DNA of 64,000 nt from Branchiostoma floridae (Eukaryota; Chordata; Leptocardii; Amphioxiformes; Branchiostomatidae), in contig NC_049985.1 in assembly GCF_000003815.2 (NCBI RefSeq), forward strand, positions 24,664,931 through 24,728,930, given 5' to 3'. Below are positions 1 through 14,100 of this stretch, in pieces. Under the pieces are notes generated by a model that was not told the origin of the DNA, ran no database searches, and was given only the letters and a program-made list of their open reading frames with translations. Both the position numbers and the translations under genes were made by a program. The first letter of the stretch is position 1, and every line of letters starts with the position of its first letter.

Positions 1-194
1 GAGTGTGTGTATGTGTGAGTGCATGTGTTTGTGGGCGTGCGTGCGTCCGTGCGTTTTTGTGTGTGTGTGAGTGTGTGTGTGTGAGAGAAGGTGTATGTGT
101 ATGTGTGTGCGTGTGTTTGTGTGTATTAGAGAGAGAGAGAGAGATAGAATGTGTGTGTGTGTGTGTATGTATGTATGTGTGTGTGTATATATGG

Positions 195-236
<42 letters not shown>

Positions 237-296
237 ACATGTGTGTGTGTGTGTGTGCGTGCACATGTGTGTGTGTGTGTGTGTGTGTGTGCGTGC

Positions 297-331
<35 letters not shown>

Positions 332-392
332 CACATGTGTGTGTGTGTGTGTGTGTGTGTGCGTGAACATGTATGTGTGTGTGTGTGCGTGC

Positions 393-427
<35 letters not shown>

Positions 428-460
428 CACATGTGTGTGTGTGTGTGTGTGTGTGTTTTC
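1..460. repeat. (TG)n microsatellite
   Basis: Nearly pure TG/CA dinucleotide repeat with interspersed GTGCACATGTG units spaced roughly 40-60 bp apart in the second half, so a higher-order repeat has formed inside the simple repeat. Open frames here on both strands (Cys-Val or His-Thr runs) are low-complexity artefacts. Alternating purine-pyrimidine tracts of this length can adopt Z-DNA. Confidence 0.97.
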
Positions 461-855
461 CGAAACATATGCATCTCAAGAACCCTTGGAAGGATTGAGA
501 TCATAACAATTGGTATGTGGGCTGGCCGACCTTTGTACTGCAGTAGATTTCAGTTTTATGTATCTTATGTCCTGCACACAATAAGGTCATTTTGGTGACA
601 CCTAGCTTTTGATTTATGGAAGAAGTGTTGTAAGTTTGAGCCTCTAGTAGTTTGATGAAGCAAGAAATGTACAGAATGTCTTAATATTTTATGGAGGTGT
701 AAGATCTCTGAACTATTGTCTTGATAGTATGAAAACACAATTTCTTGTTTGATTTTGTCTTGTGGTGTCTAGTAAATTGTCAATGCTTTGCAAATTATTG
801 AGCATGTCTGTAAGACGTACCAAAAATTAAAGTAGAACATGTTCTTTTGTTACAG
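461..855 (+). other. Intron end upstream of the PARP14-like exon
   Basis: AT-rich sequence with no supported coding content. It ends in a good 3' splice site: a T-rich tract and TTACAG at 850-855. I infer that it is the 3' part of an intron whose upstream exon is outside the window. Confidence 0.6.
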
Positions 856-2127
856 CTGGCCATCTATCCCCATCCAAGGGAGATGCACCTTGTCCTTTGC
901 CTCAGCAACCACAGCATCCCAATTTGCATACACAGGGACCGTATGCCTATTCTAGTACACCTGATACTGGCATAGCTATCCCACAGCATCCATCTATTGG
1001 CCCAACCCAACCACCGTCTCACCCATACCAACCATCTGTTAACCCAGGTCAACCACATATTTACTCACACCAACCATTTGTTAACCAAGGGCAACCACCT
1101 GTTAACCCACAACAACCATCTGTAAACCAACACCAACCACCTGTTCACCCAGACCAACCACCTGTTAACCCAGAGCAACCACAAGTTAGCCCACACCAAC
1201 CACCTGTTAACCCATGCCAACCACCTGTTGACCCACATCAACCACCTGTTGACCAACATCAACCACCTTTTAGTCCATACCAACCACCCTTTAACCCAGG
1301 GCAACCACCTGTTAACCCACATCAACTACCTGCTGACTCGCACCAAACACCTGATAACCCACACCAACCACCTGTTATTCCACACCAACCACCTGTTAAC
1401 CCAGGGCAGCCACCTGCTAGTCCATACCAACCACCTGTTAACCCAGGGCAGCCATCTGTTAGCCCACACCAACCACCTGTTAACCCAGGGCAACCACATG
1501 TTAACCCAGAGCAATTTCCCAGTTACCCACAACAACCAACTGGTTACCCACAACAGCCAAATCCAGCAATGTATGGATACATGCCACCCCCATATGCTGG
1601 CTATTACCCTCCCCAACCTTACCCTCCCCATGGAACAAACGTGTCATTCCCACAACACAGCGGTTACCCTCACCCTTCTGGCCAACATCCAGACCAAAAC
1701 CCCTCACACTACAATTGGCCACAGTCCTCACAAGGTAGCATTCAGACATCACCATCCGTGGTATCATCCTCCACCAAAAAGTCTCACAAATCTTCAGCAT
1801 CCTCAACCGTATCTGCAAGAAGTGCAGCAACTCAAGGAAGCAGCAAGATCTCCAAAAGATCGTCAGCCTCCCGCGTAAGCCATAAGGATGTGTCATCCAG
1901 CAAGGCAAGGCGTAGGGGTAGGAGCAGCAGTCCTCCAGGCAGCAGTGTTTCAGAGAGTCCACCCTGGTCGAGGGTTTGGGGAGTGTTTCCATTAGTGATG
2001 GGCACTCCTCCAAGCACAGCTCTGTGTCAGAGTGGGTCAGCAGCACTGTTGGGGGCGCCACTGGGAGGGCAACAGTGGAGAATGACTGTGCCATCCTGGT
2101 CTCTGGGTTCCCTTCACCACCTAGCAA
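856..2127 (+). CDS. PARP14: PARP14-like exon: Pro/Gln heptads, Ser/Arg linker, start of RRM
   Basis: Large exon between TTACAG (855) and donor GTGAGT (2128). It encodes about 25 seven-residue repeats of the type xQPPVNP, then a P-Y-rich stretch, a Ser/Lys/Arg-rich linker, and finally [14 protein letters not shown], which looks like the first beta strand of an RRM. The heptads and linker are in the frame open from 858. The RRM start is in a different frame, entered somewhere between 1875 and 1960. Either a 2-bp excess in the CAGAGAG run near 1951-1957, or a 56-bp GT..AG intron at 1875-1930, would restore phase. Translation from the TTG at 897 is not credible as a start, because the frame is open to the splice acceptor. 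Confidence 0.82.
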
Positions 2128-5100
2128 GTGAGTGCGCTTACAATCATAAACAAACAAATATGCGCTTGTATCATACAAAACCCAGAAGTTAGGAGCGTCA
2201 ATTGCAGGGTTGTAGCCAGCCTGAAATCATTTTTTGTCCCCTTGAATCGTATTGAGCGCCCAAGGCACGAGATGTCTTTAGGGGTCCTGGGGCATTCACC
2301 CCCAGAAAATTTTGAAATCTTAGGACCCTCTGAAACTCCTGCATTTTGAGGTGCAAATTTTGCTGGTATACTAAGCCGTTCAATGGAATCTGTTTTGGTA
2401 AAAAGATTACACAATGGAGACAGTTTTATATATCTTTACATAACGATTTTTGTCCGTCACAGAGGACGGAATGGGCAATTTTTTAAAATTCTGTACCCAG
2501 CTTCAAAATTCCATCAAAGGAAGGACAGGTGCTGGCTACAACCCTGGTCAATTGTCGTGTACGCAAGGTTCAGTTTGGAGACGAGGGGTCAACCCCGACA
2601 TTGTGAGCATATCTCAGAAACTTTGACAGATAAAGGTTTTTTTTTTTTTTATAAACAAGTCTCACAGGCAAACATGTTGTCTTTTCAGGGAGCATCTTGA
2701 ACTGTACTTTGAGAGTAAGAAGAAGGGAGGAGGAGAAATCAAAGAAATCCAGATCAGAGGGAAGAAGGCATTTCTGGCTTTCAAGGATGCAGCAGGTGAA
2801 TTTTTCAAACATTGTTCACACCATCTTAACTTGACTTTATGTATGACAATTATGCTGCGTAAGAAACTGTTGCCCTTTTTGACAAGCAGATTTGAATTAG
2901 AATCAGCATATCAATTTTTGATTGAAGAGAGTCAAAGGAAGTCCTCTTAAGGCCAACACAATGATGATATTATAATCAGCCTGTTAGAATGTGTATCAAT
3001 ACATCACAAACTGATCTTTTTCTTGTATCAGATCTTACATTAATGCTAGTTAGCCTTTATCCGCGGGGTAACCTATACCAGTTGTTGCCTTTAAAAACGG
3101 GGTATTTAGGTATTTTCAACTTGACAGACGATGGTGTATAGTAAAATCTATTTGATATTTTTATCTGTTAATAATATTGCAATTTGAAGCCATTGTGGGT
3201 CGACTTGATATCCCTGAATATACTGTTTTCAAAAACAATGAGTAAACACTACCCCACGAATAAAGGTTAACCAGCACTAACATCCATTGGCATAATACCG
3301 GTCGGTTTACTGCAATTTCTCAAGCAATGCTAATTTGGCAAATGATCAACGCATCATTTTCTCCAGTTACATGTTGCTGTTACAGCTTACCTTTGCCACT
3401 TCTTCTGTGTAAATTATTTTGTCTCTCTGGTCCTGCTAAAAACATAATATCGTAATTGGAACACACCGCGGAATTGCACGGAGAACGGGCGCGTGGTTGG
3501 AAGGGGGTGCACTATACCGGTCGAACGAAACACGGCACAATTAACTGCCGCTATGTACCTTTATTCATCCTCTGTTGTTCCTTTCTTTCCTGTTAGTAGT
3601 TGCACAAAACAAAAATCTGCATGAGCATACAAAAAGTCATGAGAAAATGGGCGTATACTGATAAGAATTTTCATTTAATTTTGGTCCGTCACAACCGCTA
3701 TGACGTAAAACTTTACTGCTGGCCGTAGCATTAAAAATGGCGGGAAAATGGCGGCGTACGTTCAATTTGACCCATTCAGCCGTAGATCCGGGCGATAATG
3801 CAACGGTTCTTCACACTTTTACACGAGTTGTAGGTCACCAAAAGAAATTCAAGATTGCTGTTGAATCATGCTCGTCTTGTGCCGTGAGCACATGTGATTA
3901 TTATCTACAAATCTGGCGATGAGCTTGACAGTGTGTTTGTCCCACGACGAGCTCGCCTGCCCCGAAAATGACCTGAAAACTTTTGGCCTTGTTGTCTTCA
4001 AATGCATTGTTATCGATGCTTTGTAAATTATGTATTGGACACCTAGATGTCTGAAGTGTGCATACCTCAGAAATAACTATTGTTGCATGACATTGTGTAG
4101 ATCTCTTTAAGTTCCACTATTTTTAATCGACCGGTATAAGGCTTATGACCGGTATTATGCCAATGCATGTTACAGACATTTACATGGCTTAAATTGAGCT
4201 TAGGATTCCCGAAGTAAATAAAAATGTATGAAGGTTGAAGCAAGCACAACTCAACCTGTTTTTTGTGTGCATTTTCCAGTACACCACCGAGTCCTTTCAA
4301 AGCAGCACACCCTGTCAGGAGTCCAGGTGACAGTGGAGGAGGTACCAGGCAGTGTAATGCAGCTGGACAAAACCAGGCTTCTGGTCAAGGTAACAAAGTC
4401 ATTGCTATCATTTTCTATGGTCAAGTATCTTTGGCATAGAAAAGCTGCCATACTGTCATACACTTGAATGTGCAGTATAACACTCGTTCACCTTTATCCG
4501 TGGGGTAACCTATTTTTGTTGTTTTCAAAAGCAGGGTATTTAGGGCTATCATGCCTACAAAATGTGAGTTTAAACTGCTAAACTTTGAAAATATACAATT
4601 TGAAACAAACGCCCATCAAATTGATATCCCTAAATGTGCTGTTTTGAAAAACAATGGATATAGGTTAGATACGGATAAAGGTGAACTAGCATTAAGCATA
4701 TAGTGTTATTGTTTATCACAAATGTCCATCCGCACTGGAGGAATGTTTAATTGTTATTTTTTATGTGACTGCCTTTAACCATTTAACTGCATACAATAAC
4801 TGCAGGAAAAGGGATTGTGGGTTAATTCTAGTTCAATATGAATCAGTCAGAATTGCCCTGAAGAATGTGAAAGACAGTTATCGAAATGTCAGATGAATAA
4901 ATCTAAACACAAATGGTTGTGTAATGCTAATAGCCACAGGGTAACCTTTATCCATTATGTTTTAAAATGATCAAATGATGGTGGTTTCAAATTGTAATCT
5001 TTTCAAAATATTGAACTTTGAAACTGCCATCTATGGACTTTTTTTGATGTCCCTAAATATTTTGTTTTTAAAAATAACAGATTTAGGTTACTGCATGGAT

Positions 5101-8100
5101 AAAGGATAAATTAAAGAAAGTGTAAATAAAGGTGAACTAGCATTGCAACTTCTTGTTATTCAGTGACTTGCCAACCCAATGAAAATGCCCCCAAAAGATA
5201 AATTGTGCACTACTCCCTGAACATTACATTGTAAATCAGTGAAATGTATTGAAATCCTGTCTTTACTGCTAATATTGTTAGCAACTATTCCACAAGCTTG
5301 TGTGGTCCTGACCTTGGTGCTGATTCTGTGTTTCAGGGTTTTAAGGATTCCACTACAGAAGAACTGCTGAGTCTGTACATGGAGTCTGTCTGTGGGTGTG
5401 GGGTGTCCAGGGTGGACTATGGTGGCCAGCCTCGAGTGGCTATGGTCACTGTAGATCACATTTCCAGTAAGTCCTAATTCATATTTGTGTAAATATGTAA
5501 CTATGGAAAAGTGTGTAGAATGTTCGCATTGCAGTCTTGAGAAAATGGCATATGCTACTTTCTCTGCATAGCACTCAGCATTTGAGAAAGTGTATGGTAG
5601 TTGAACGTACAGATCACTACCAGTGGACTAGCCCCTGCTGTAGTGATTTTACAAAGCTGTGTGGCCCAGGGCTACAGAAATGGAGACAGGCACTGCCCAA
5701 TACACCATTTGGTATGGGAAGGACATTTCTTGTTTGAAAATATCCCAAATGTCAGAACATCACTCCTAGGCAAAAATTGAAATATCTTCATATCCAAATT
5801 TGTTAAGGATACAAAAACTACAAGTGTGCCAACTTTGGTGCTTTTAGACAGCTATATGCTGCTTGAGTACTGGCAACAATTTGCTAGCAGGTTTATGCTT
5901 TGTTTGACAGAATTTATTTGACAAAGGGAATAACTTGTTTGACTTCTGTTTAATATTTTCTTTCTAGACTAGAATAAAATTGATAATGCTGCTGTGTACC
6001 AAATTCTTATGAATGAGAAAATCTAATGACATGCTTTTCTTGTCTCTGTCTGTTTACTAGACTTTGACCGGATTCAAGCCAAAGCTAAAACCAAGGACCT
6101 TGAAGGAAAGACCCTGAGTATTGAGAGGGTTCCAGTCACCGATGCCATCATAGTGACCAACCTGCCTGACAACGCATCAGAGGACCTGGTCAAGCTGTAC
6201 TTTGAAAGTGAAAGGAAATCAGGGGGAGGACCAGTCTCCGAGGTGGAGATGAATTCGCACAGACACATGGCAGTTATTCATTTCAAGAACCCAGCAAGTA
6301 AGTGATGGATTCTAGCTATAACTACTTTTAATTTTTTGGGTACTTGATAGCTTGCTCTGACCTACTTATTATGTTGTTATTGTTGATGTTATTGTTGATG
6401 TTATTGTTCATTACAGTCCCAATTACAATCAAACCTATGTGTAAGATCACATTTCGTAAACTCTATTATTAACTCTATATAGATGTACCTGGGTAAACTG
6501 TACAATATTGTAAAATACTGTATGTAGAAACTTTTGCGGTGGTTGTATGTTTTCACTGTGGCCGCTTTACCGAAAACTTATAACCACCGCAAACATTTTT
6601 TCCATGGCAGTAAAAGACTACAGTGCATTAAGCTACCGCGAACTTAAAGCCATCGCTAAAAGTTCTTGTTCCCGCTACCGCGAAATCAAATTCCCGCAAA
6701 CTTAAATACATATTTTACAGTAGTTCCTATTTTCAAACATTAAAGCCAAGCAAAGCCTACTTTTATCTCAGTAACAGTTACCAACAGTAACTACAACATG
6801 TACTTCATGGATTTGTCAGTTACTCAATATGCTTTACCTTTTCGTTCTCAGCAGTCAACCAAGTAACAAGCCGGTCGCACAAACTGAACGACATACAGAT
6901 CACTGTCAAGCCATATTACGAGTGCCTTGGCGATGTGCTTGACTCCAACGAAAAAAAAAACACTGACTGTTTAGATTCTTCAGCAATGGACACATCCTCC
7001 TCCATTCCCACATTTGAAGCCTCTCCAACTACCAGGGATATCCCCATGTCTGTAGATGACACATCTTCAAAACCAGGTGCCTCTCCAGAAGATGCTACAG
7101 ACTTCCCTTCTATGCAAGAAATCCCCAAGGCTGTGGAAGAGACCAGAGAGAAGGTTCCAGGTGTCACAGAGACTGTAAAGCTTGCTAGGAACAAGCTCAA
7201 GCTTCTCCTCCTCAGTGACTTTGCAGCATCCCATCCTGATGTGGAGGTGAAGATCGACATGGAGCAGAAGGAAGTGAAGCTAATGGGTGAAAACCATGCC
7301 GTCATGGCAGCGCAAATCCATGTGTATGAGACGGCACAAAATCCGGCAGAAGAGAAAGTAAAAGTCTCCCATGGAATCGCTGCATTCCTCGCAACAGAGA
7401 AAGGAAGGATGCACCTCGAAGGCTCCTTGCAAGAAAACCAGCTCAAAGTGGCCTTCATTGTTGAAGAGGAGAGAGTCGCCCTCTTTGCACTGAAGAATGA
7501 GGATCTTGAGAAAGCAAAAATGGCAATGACACAGTGTGTGTCTGAGTCAAGCATTCCTTTTGATGCGGACTCTTCCGATGTCTTAAAGTCCAAGGAGGCC
7601 ACATCGCTGTTCAAGAATCTTCAAGAAAAACATCTTGTCTGTATCCATCTTGGTAACAAGAGGGTGTGGGTTGTTGGCCCTCCACACGACGTGTCTGCAG
7701 TGAAAAACGATATTGGTACGTTCATCTCCACAAACACCATTATCACAGTGAGTGTTGACACCAGTGAAGGCTGCACAAAATTTTTGCAAGAGTACAAGAA
7801 GGAAGACATCGCTAGAGTGGAAAGAGAGCACAGAGAGCAGGCAGTGAGGATCACAAGCAGGCAGACAGGTGGCTTCTCCATCAGGGGGACGAAAGACGGG
7901 ACACGGGATGCAAAGAAGAAGATTGAAAAACTAGTGGCTGATGTGAAGAAAGCTAGCAAGAAGATCACAAAGCCAGGTTTGTGCATTTTTTGTAACAATT
8001 TTTTATATTCGTTTGAGTGGTATGTAAAGCATATGATTGCAAATTCAGATGTTTTCAGGATTTTGTACCATATTCTATCAAGGTGTATCCGTATTCAGTA

Positions 8101-11100
8101 TAAAATGATGTGTGTCATGCATACATACAATGTAATGTCACATTATATGGATATTTTTACTCTTATTTATCTTTGTAGATTTTAGGTTAACAAGCCTAAC
8201 CTCAAGACCACCCTGTTTGTTTTTCAGGGATGCACAAGTTCTTGACAGGTGACACAGGTCGAGCCCTGCTGGATGTTGCAGGAAGAGATAATCAGTGTCT
8301 GATCATTCCTGACGTTCCCTCGAGAGGAAGAGGAGGACCAAAACCAGTAAGATTCCTTCCTCCCTTCCTTCCTTCTTTTGTACATTCCTTCCATCCTCCA
8401 TTCTTCCTTCCTTCATCCTTCCTCCCATCATNNNNNNNNNNNNNNNNNNNNNNNNNNNNNNNNNNNNNNNNNNNNNNNNNNNNNNNNNNNNNNNNNNNNN
8501 NNNNNNNNNNNNNNNNNNNNNNNNNNNNNNNCTTCCTAAACCCTCCTTCCTTTCCTTCTTCCTTCCCTCCCTTTCTTCCTTCCGTCCTTAATTTCTTCCT
8601 TTATCCCGCCCTTCCCTTCTTCCTTTAGTCATCCCTTCCTTCCTTCCTTCGATCCTTCCTTCCTCCCTACTTCCTTCCTTCCTTCCTCCCTTTTATCCTT
8701 CCTTCATCTCTCCTTCCTATCCTTCCTTCCTTCCTTCCTACTTCCTTGCTTCCTTCCGTCCATACTTCTTTCCTTCCTTCCATTCATCCTTGCTTACTTC
8801 CTTACATTCTTCCTTCCTTCCTTCCTTCAACCCTCCCTCCTTTGTTCCTTCCTTCATTTCCTCCTTTATTCCCTCCTTCCTTTCCTACTTCCTGCATTTC
8901 TTCCTTTCTTCATCCATCCTTCCTATTCCCTTCTTCCTTCCTTCCATACTTCCTTCCTTCCTTGCATCCATCCATACTCCCTTCCTTCCTTGCATCTACC
9001 ATCATTCTTCATTAGTCACTGATTTAAGTTCAAATGTGAACATACTGTAATGCAGCGTCTCACAAATTTCTCTTCAGCTTTGCAGCCACACCACCAGGCA
9101 GGGGAAGAAGCTTGTGGTGGTTCATGGTGACATCACAAAACAGACTGTGGATGTCATAGTGAATGCTGCTAATGACAGTCTGAGGCACGGTGGGGGAGTG
9201 GCTGGAGCCATCGCTCGTGCAGGTAAACCTCTGAAACTTATAATGATAACTACACAACTGTAAATGCAGAAACTTTTGCGGTGGTTTAATGTTCTCGGTT
9301 TTCACGATGGCCGCTTTACCGCAAACTTAAAACCACCGCGAACATTTTACCATTGTAGTAAGAGACTACAGTGCATGCTGCTACCGCAAACTTAAAATTG
9401 CCGCAAAAAGTTTTCCCCCCACCAAATTAGATGCATTTACAGTACTTCATCTTGTTTTAGATTCATCCAGCTACCAACTTTGTGTCATTATTATGATAGT
9501 ATCTCATACCCCTGTTCTTTGGAGTTATGTGAATAATCAAACTTTTTATACATCATTGTCACAAATTATTATTCCAATGGACCGATTCAAGATTTGAAAA
9601 ACAAAATATTTTTCAACTTAATCAATTTAGTTGACACTTAGAGCCATCTTTTTGGTAATGATCTGTCACCTCCCACGAGACAACACTAACCAGCTACTTG
9701 ACTTGTTACCGCAGCCAGGTGTTACAGCGGTCTTGAAGAATGTGGTCCCAAGTGACTCGAGTTTGTATCTTTCCTCAATATGACAGCAGTAGATTTTCCA
9801 CCGTTATCTATTGATAACAGATTTGTTTTCTCTGTTACTTCAGGTGGTCCTCAGATCCAGGCAGACTGTGACGCATATGTCAGAGACTCTGGTCCATTAC
9901 GTGATGGGGAGGTGATGACCACCAAGGGATACAACCTCCCTTGTAAGATGGTGGTGCATGCTGTAGGACCACAGTGGAGCAGAGGTAATCAGTACAAAGT
10001 GTGCATAGTTCAGTGGTTCAAGCGACCCAGGATTCTTGGTCTAGAGTTGAGGAGTTTGAATATGTCGTTGCTTAACGTGGACTCTTACTGTACTAATTAT
10101 AAATGGGGCACCGGTGCAGCACTGCGGGGTTCATTCACTGCGGCACTGTTTTGTTATTTTTACAATTTTTGATAATCTAGATATTGTGTAAAGTATGACG
10201 AAATACACAAAAAAGAAGAGCATTTTGTTCTTCATCTTTGAAATTTGTTGAGTCATCTACGAACCAGAACCGGTGCGGCGCTGCGGTTGAGTCATCTACG
10301 AACCCCGCAGCGCCGCACCGGTGGCCCAAGTGCAGTGAGGGTCCACCTATACCTGACATGCACTCTCCTTTGATAGGATGCGATTTCAAACTTTGGTCCA
10401 AATACTATTGAATAGAGCTAGGAGAATTTCTCAAAGCAGGTACAATGAACCTGTAAATAGTATTGATCTTCTATGTCACAACCAGTAAAAGGTAACTAGT
10501 TCTTTTGTGAGGTAAACTGGATTGAGATCACTTTAATCTGAATTCCTCTTTCCTTTAACCTGTCACAGTCTCTCATAATGTACAAAATTTATATGTTCCG
10601 AATTATTCCAAACAACTTATCCCTAATACTGAAATATAAAAGGTAATTCCATTGCTTTGTTTTGATTTCTTACAGATATGTCAGATGTTGAAAAGCAAAC
10701 CAAGGAGGATCTGTTGAAGCAAGCTGTCTATAAGTCTATGAAAGAAGCAAAGGACCACCACAGCATTGCAATACCTGGAATCAGCTCAGGTAAACCGGCT
10801 AATGCTTCCTATTTCTGGTTACTTGAATTCATCACTGAGTTCTGACAAGAGCAAAATTACAAAAGCGCACCAAGTCAGAGCACACTGTCCAGCGTAGCAC
10901 AAAATCAGAAGGTACATTCAAAAAAATGTCTCCAAGAGTTTGCCACTAGTAACATGGAGGATAAAGGGTTCATGAACAATATGGATGTATTTCTTATCCA
11001 AGTATGTAATTAAGATGAAGTTATACATGTGTAACAAATCATTCATCAAAACTTGACCACTCTCTGGCAACTAGCCATGAAGCACCATGAGTTTTAGCAT

Positions 11101-14100
11101 GTGAAAAAGCGTGCCATGTTAGGGCACCTGCCGTTTAACTACTCAGTTATTGAAGCACAATTCGTTTTTGATGTGTGATTCATTTAATTGCTATTGGTAG
11201 TACAGCCTCACAATTTTTGTTAGGTGATTATGTGTTTTTAGGCCATAGTAAAAAGTAACTTGATGATGTTATTCTCTCATTCCTGTATGCATATAGGCAT
11301 CTATGGGTACCCTATGGACCTATGTGCAGCAGCCATATTGGATTCTGTGCAAGGCTTCTTCCAATCAAACCACACCTGCACTCTGACTGAGGTGCATCTG
11401 ATAGAGATGGACTCCAAGAAGGCTGATACATTCCAGCAGGAATTTGTCAAAAGGTAAAGGTGTTATGAATTATTTTGAAAAATGGTCTGATTGCAAGGAC
11501 TGAAATTCTTTCACTTGTTGGTTAAGTGACAACAGCTAAGATTCAAACTCTAGATCTAGAGGCAGTATGGCCCATATCAGGAGAACACATGCTATAGAGT
11601 TTTGAGTGTAATTTCTTAACTAATATATTATATCTAAGGAATTCAATTCTTCTACAGTTTTATACTATTAGCTTTAACTTCGCCAGCCAACCAACTGACA
11701 CAGCCATGTCGACCTCCAGTCACAGTTATTTAGCCATTAACAGGAAATCAGTCTAGATCTGCTAGACTGAAGGGACTACCCTACAAGATCAATCAATAAA
11801 TAAACATTAAAACAGTCCCTCCAATGTTAATGTTAAGACCACACAATCAAACAACCACCCCCAGTTACCAAATGTATTCTCAATCTCTTGTGCTAGGTTA
11901 TTGAGACCAAGTTTGACTGAACTTTTGTAATGATAAGACTACTGGACGTATAACAACACACAGCTCTTTACAGTTTATGCAATACAGGTCACTGACGGTT
12001 AGTTTTGGCTTAAACGGTTCAGTTCAGTTCCTCCTCTTATGTACATGTACGAGGTGCCACAAATGATGCTGTTCCAGTCATCTCTATCCAGCATGGTGGT
12101 CAGCATTTCACGGTTCTTGAGTTCCAATTTCTTCCTCCAGCACTTTCTTTTGTGTCAGGCTTAAATTAACACTAAGAATGAACTGTTCTGTAGGTTTGGG
12201 AAGGACAAGCTGACCATACCTGGGCATGGCTCAACTCCAGCTGGTAAGAAGGGAGGAGCATCATCCCCTGGTGCTGCTGACAACACACTATCAGGACCTG
12301 GGGGTGTCAAGATTCTGTTGAAACAGGGAGACATTACCAAAGAACAGGTGCAAAACTTCAAGAAAACTTGGTGCATTTTGAGAGAACACAGAAAGAATCT
12401 GATGAATTCCTATAAATATGTGCCATGTCCCAAAACAATTTGTATGCACCAGTAATTGAAATTTGATGTACTTTTTTTTTACCAATATTAGGCCTAATAC
12501 TCTCTATTGCAGAAAAGTTAACATCCATTAGCACTTATCCAGGCATATGTTTATCTACAACTTAAAGAAAACAGAGATCTTATTAAGATTTCTGTTTTCT
12601 TTAAGTTATTAGTGTATGCATGCATAGTTTAGTTATGCAAGAGTGCATTATACTTTGGGATCTCTTTAGAGATATCAAAATGTGCATCTTGGTAAACAGT
12701 CAAGTTTGTATGATATGATAATGCTGTACTAAGTCAGCTCTGATTTTTGATTGACAGGTGGATGTCCTGGTGAACACCACAGGTACAAACCTGGCCCTGA
12801 CTGGGGGAGGAGTCAACAGTGCCTTTGGGAGGGCTGGAGGCCAAAGTCTCCAACAGGTCTGAATTTAGTGTATTATGCTTTCCTTATTAGGACAGCCAAA
12901 CTTTATTACCTTTGCTTGGCCATTAAGGTTATGTTTTAGTGGTTTTTTGTTGTTGTGGTTGAACAGCAGAAGACAAGAAGCTTTAGATAGATTACTATGA
13001 AATTTTGTATCATGATATTAGGTCTTGATCAAAATTGTTAATGATAGTAGATATACTGCTAGCTGTCTGTAACATTAACATTATATGATACAAAAATGTG
13101 AAAAATGAACTCAGTTTGTTGTAACAGACTTTGTGTATCTGTAGCTCTTCACAACCTTCTCCCAAATAAAGGTGTGCAAATATAAAATGTTATGAGTAAA
13201 CAGGCTTGTAGAAAAGTGGTTAAAATGATTAGCTGTATATAATTGTGCAGGGTTGTAGCCAGCGCCTGTCCTTCCGTCCTTTGACAGAATTTTACAGCTG
13301 GGGACGGAAAAAAAATTGCCCATTCAGTGCTCTGTGATGGATAAAAATCGATATGTAAAGATATAAACAAACTTGCAATTTGAACAGCTACGTCTACTAG
13401 CAAAATCTACACCTCAAAATACAGGAAAGGGAGTTTCAGTGGGTCTAGATTTCAGAATTTTCTGGGGGAACATGCACCCAGACCCCCCAAGGAATGTTGT
13501 GCACTTATATGATTTCTATTCAAAATTGAGGGGACAGAAAATGATTTCAGGCTGGCTACAACCCTGTAATTGTGACTTTTAAAGTTAACATACGATAACA
13601 TACCCAGTTTGTCATGTCCATTTACGGTCCAGAAAAAGCCCTGCATCAATGTGTTACGTAGTTTCCTGTGTTGACTGTTGTTCCGGATGTTGTAAACTAG
13701 GATCTGTCCTTGGTGCTGAAACAGTACTGAAGTGCCATCTCTTTGGTGAAATCATTTTAATCAATGTTTCTATGACTTCTGCAATAATCAATACATATTT
13801 TAAGTGCATCAAAGTGTACTCAGATCAGAGAGAAGGTTGTGATGTGCTTCAAAGTATTACTCCCATTCCAGACCACATTTTTCATTACTGTGTGTGATTT
13901 TGTTGTACATGTAGTTAAATACCAAGTCTACACTTAGCCAATCATCTGTGCTGTAACATTCTGAAAGATGACAATCAGTTATGATACTAATTCATATGGT
14001 ATTCATCAATACAGCAATGTAGCAACCACGGCCAGGCAAAGCCAGGTGACGTAGTTGTGACCCAGTCTGCTGGTAGGCTGAACTGTAGCCAGGTCTACCA

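Noticed and set aside
3-598. Cys-Val and His-Thr open frames in the TG repeat
   Set aside because: Products of a dinucleotide repeat open in several frames on both strands.
1065-1631. Antisense Trp/Asn/Arg-repeat frames (WVNRWLV) opposite the heptad exon
   Set aside because: Antisense shadows of the 21-bp coding minisatellite. The sense frame joins splice sites and continues into RRM exons.
8230-9050. Pro/Ser/Phe/Leu frames in the CTTC tract
   Set aside because: Low complexity and partly made of N; the true exon ends at 8346.
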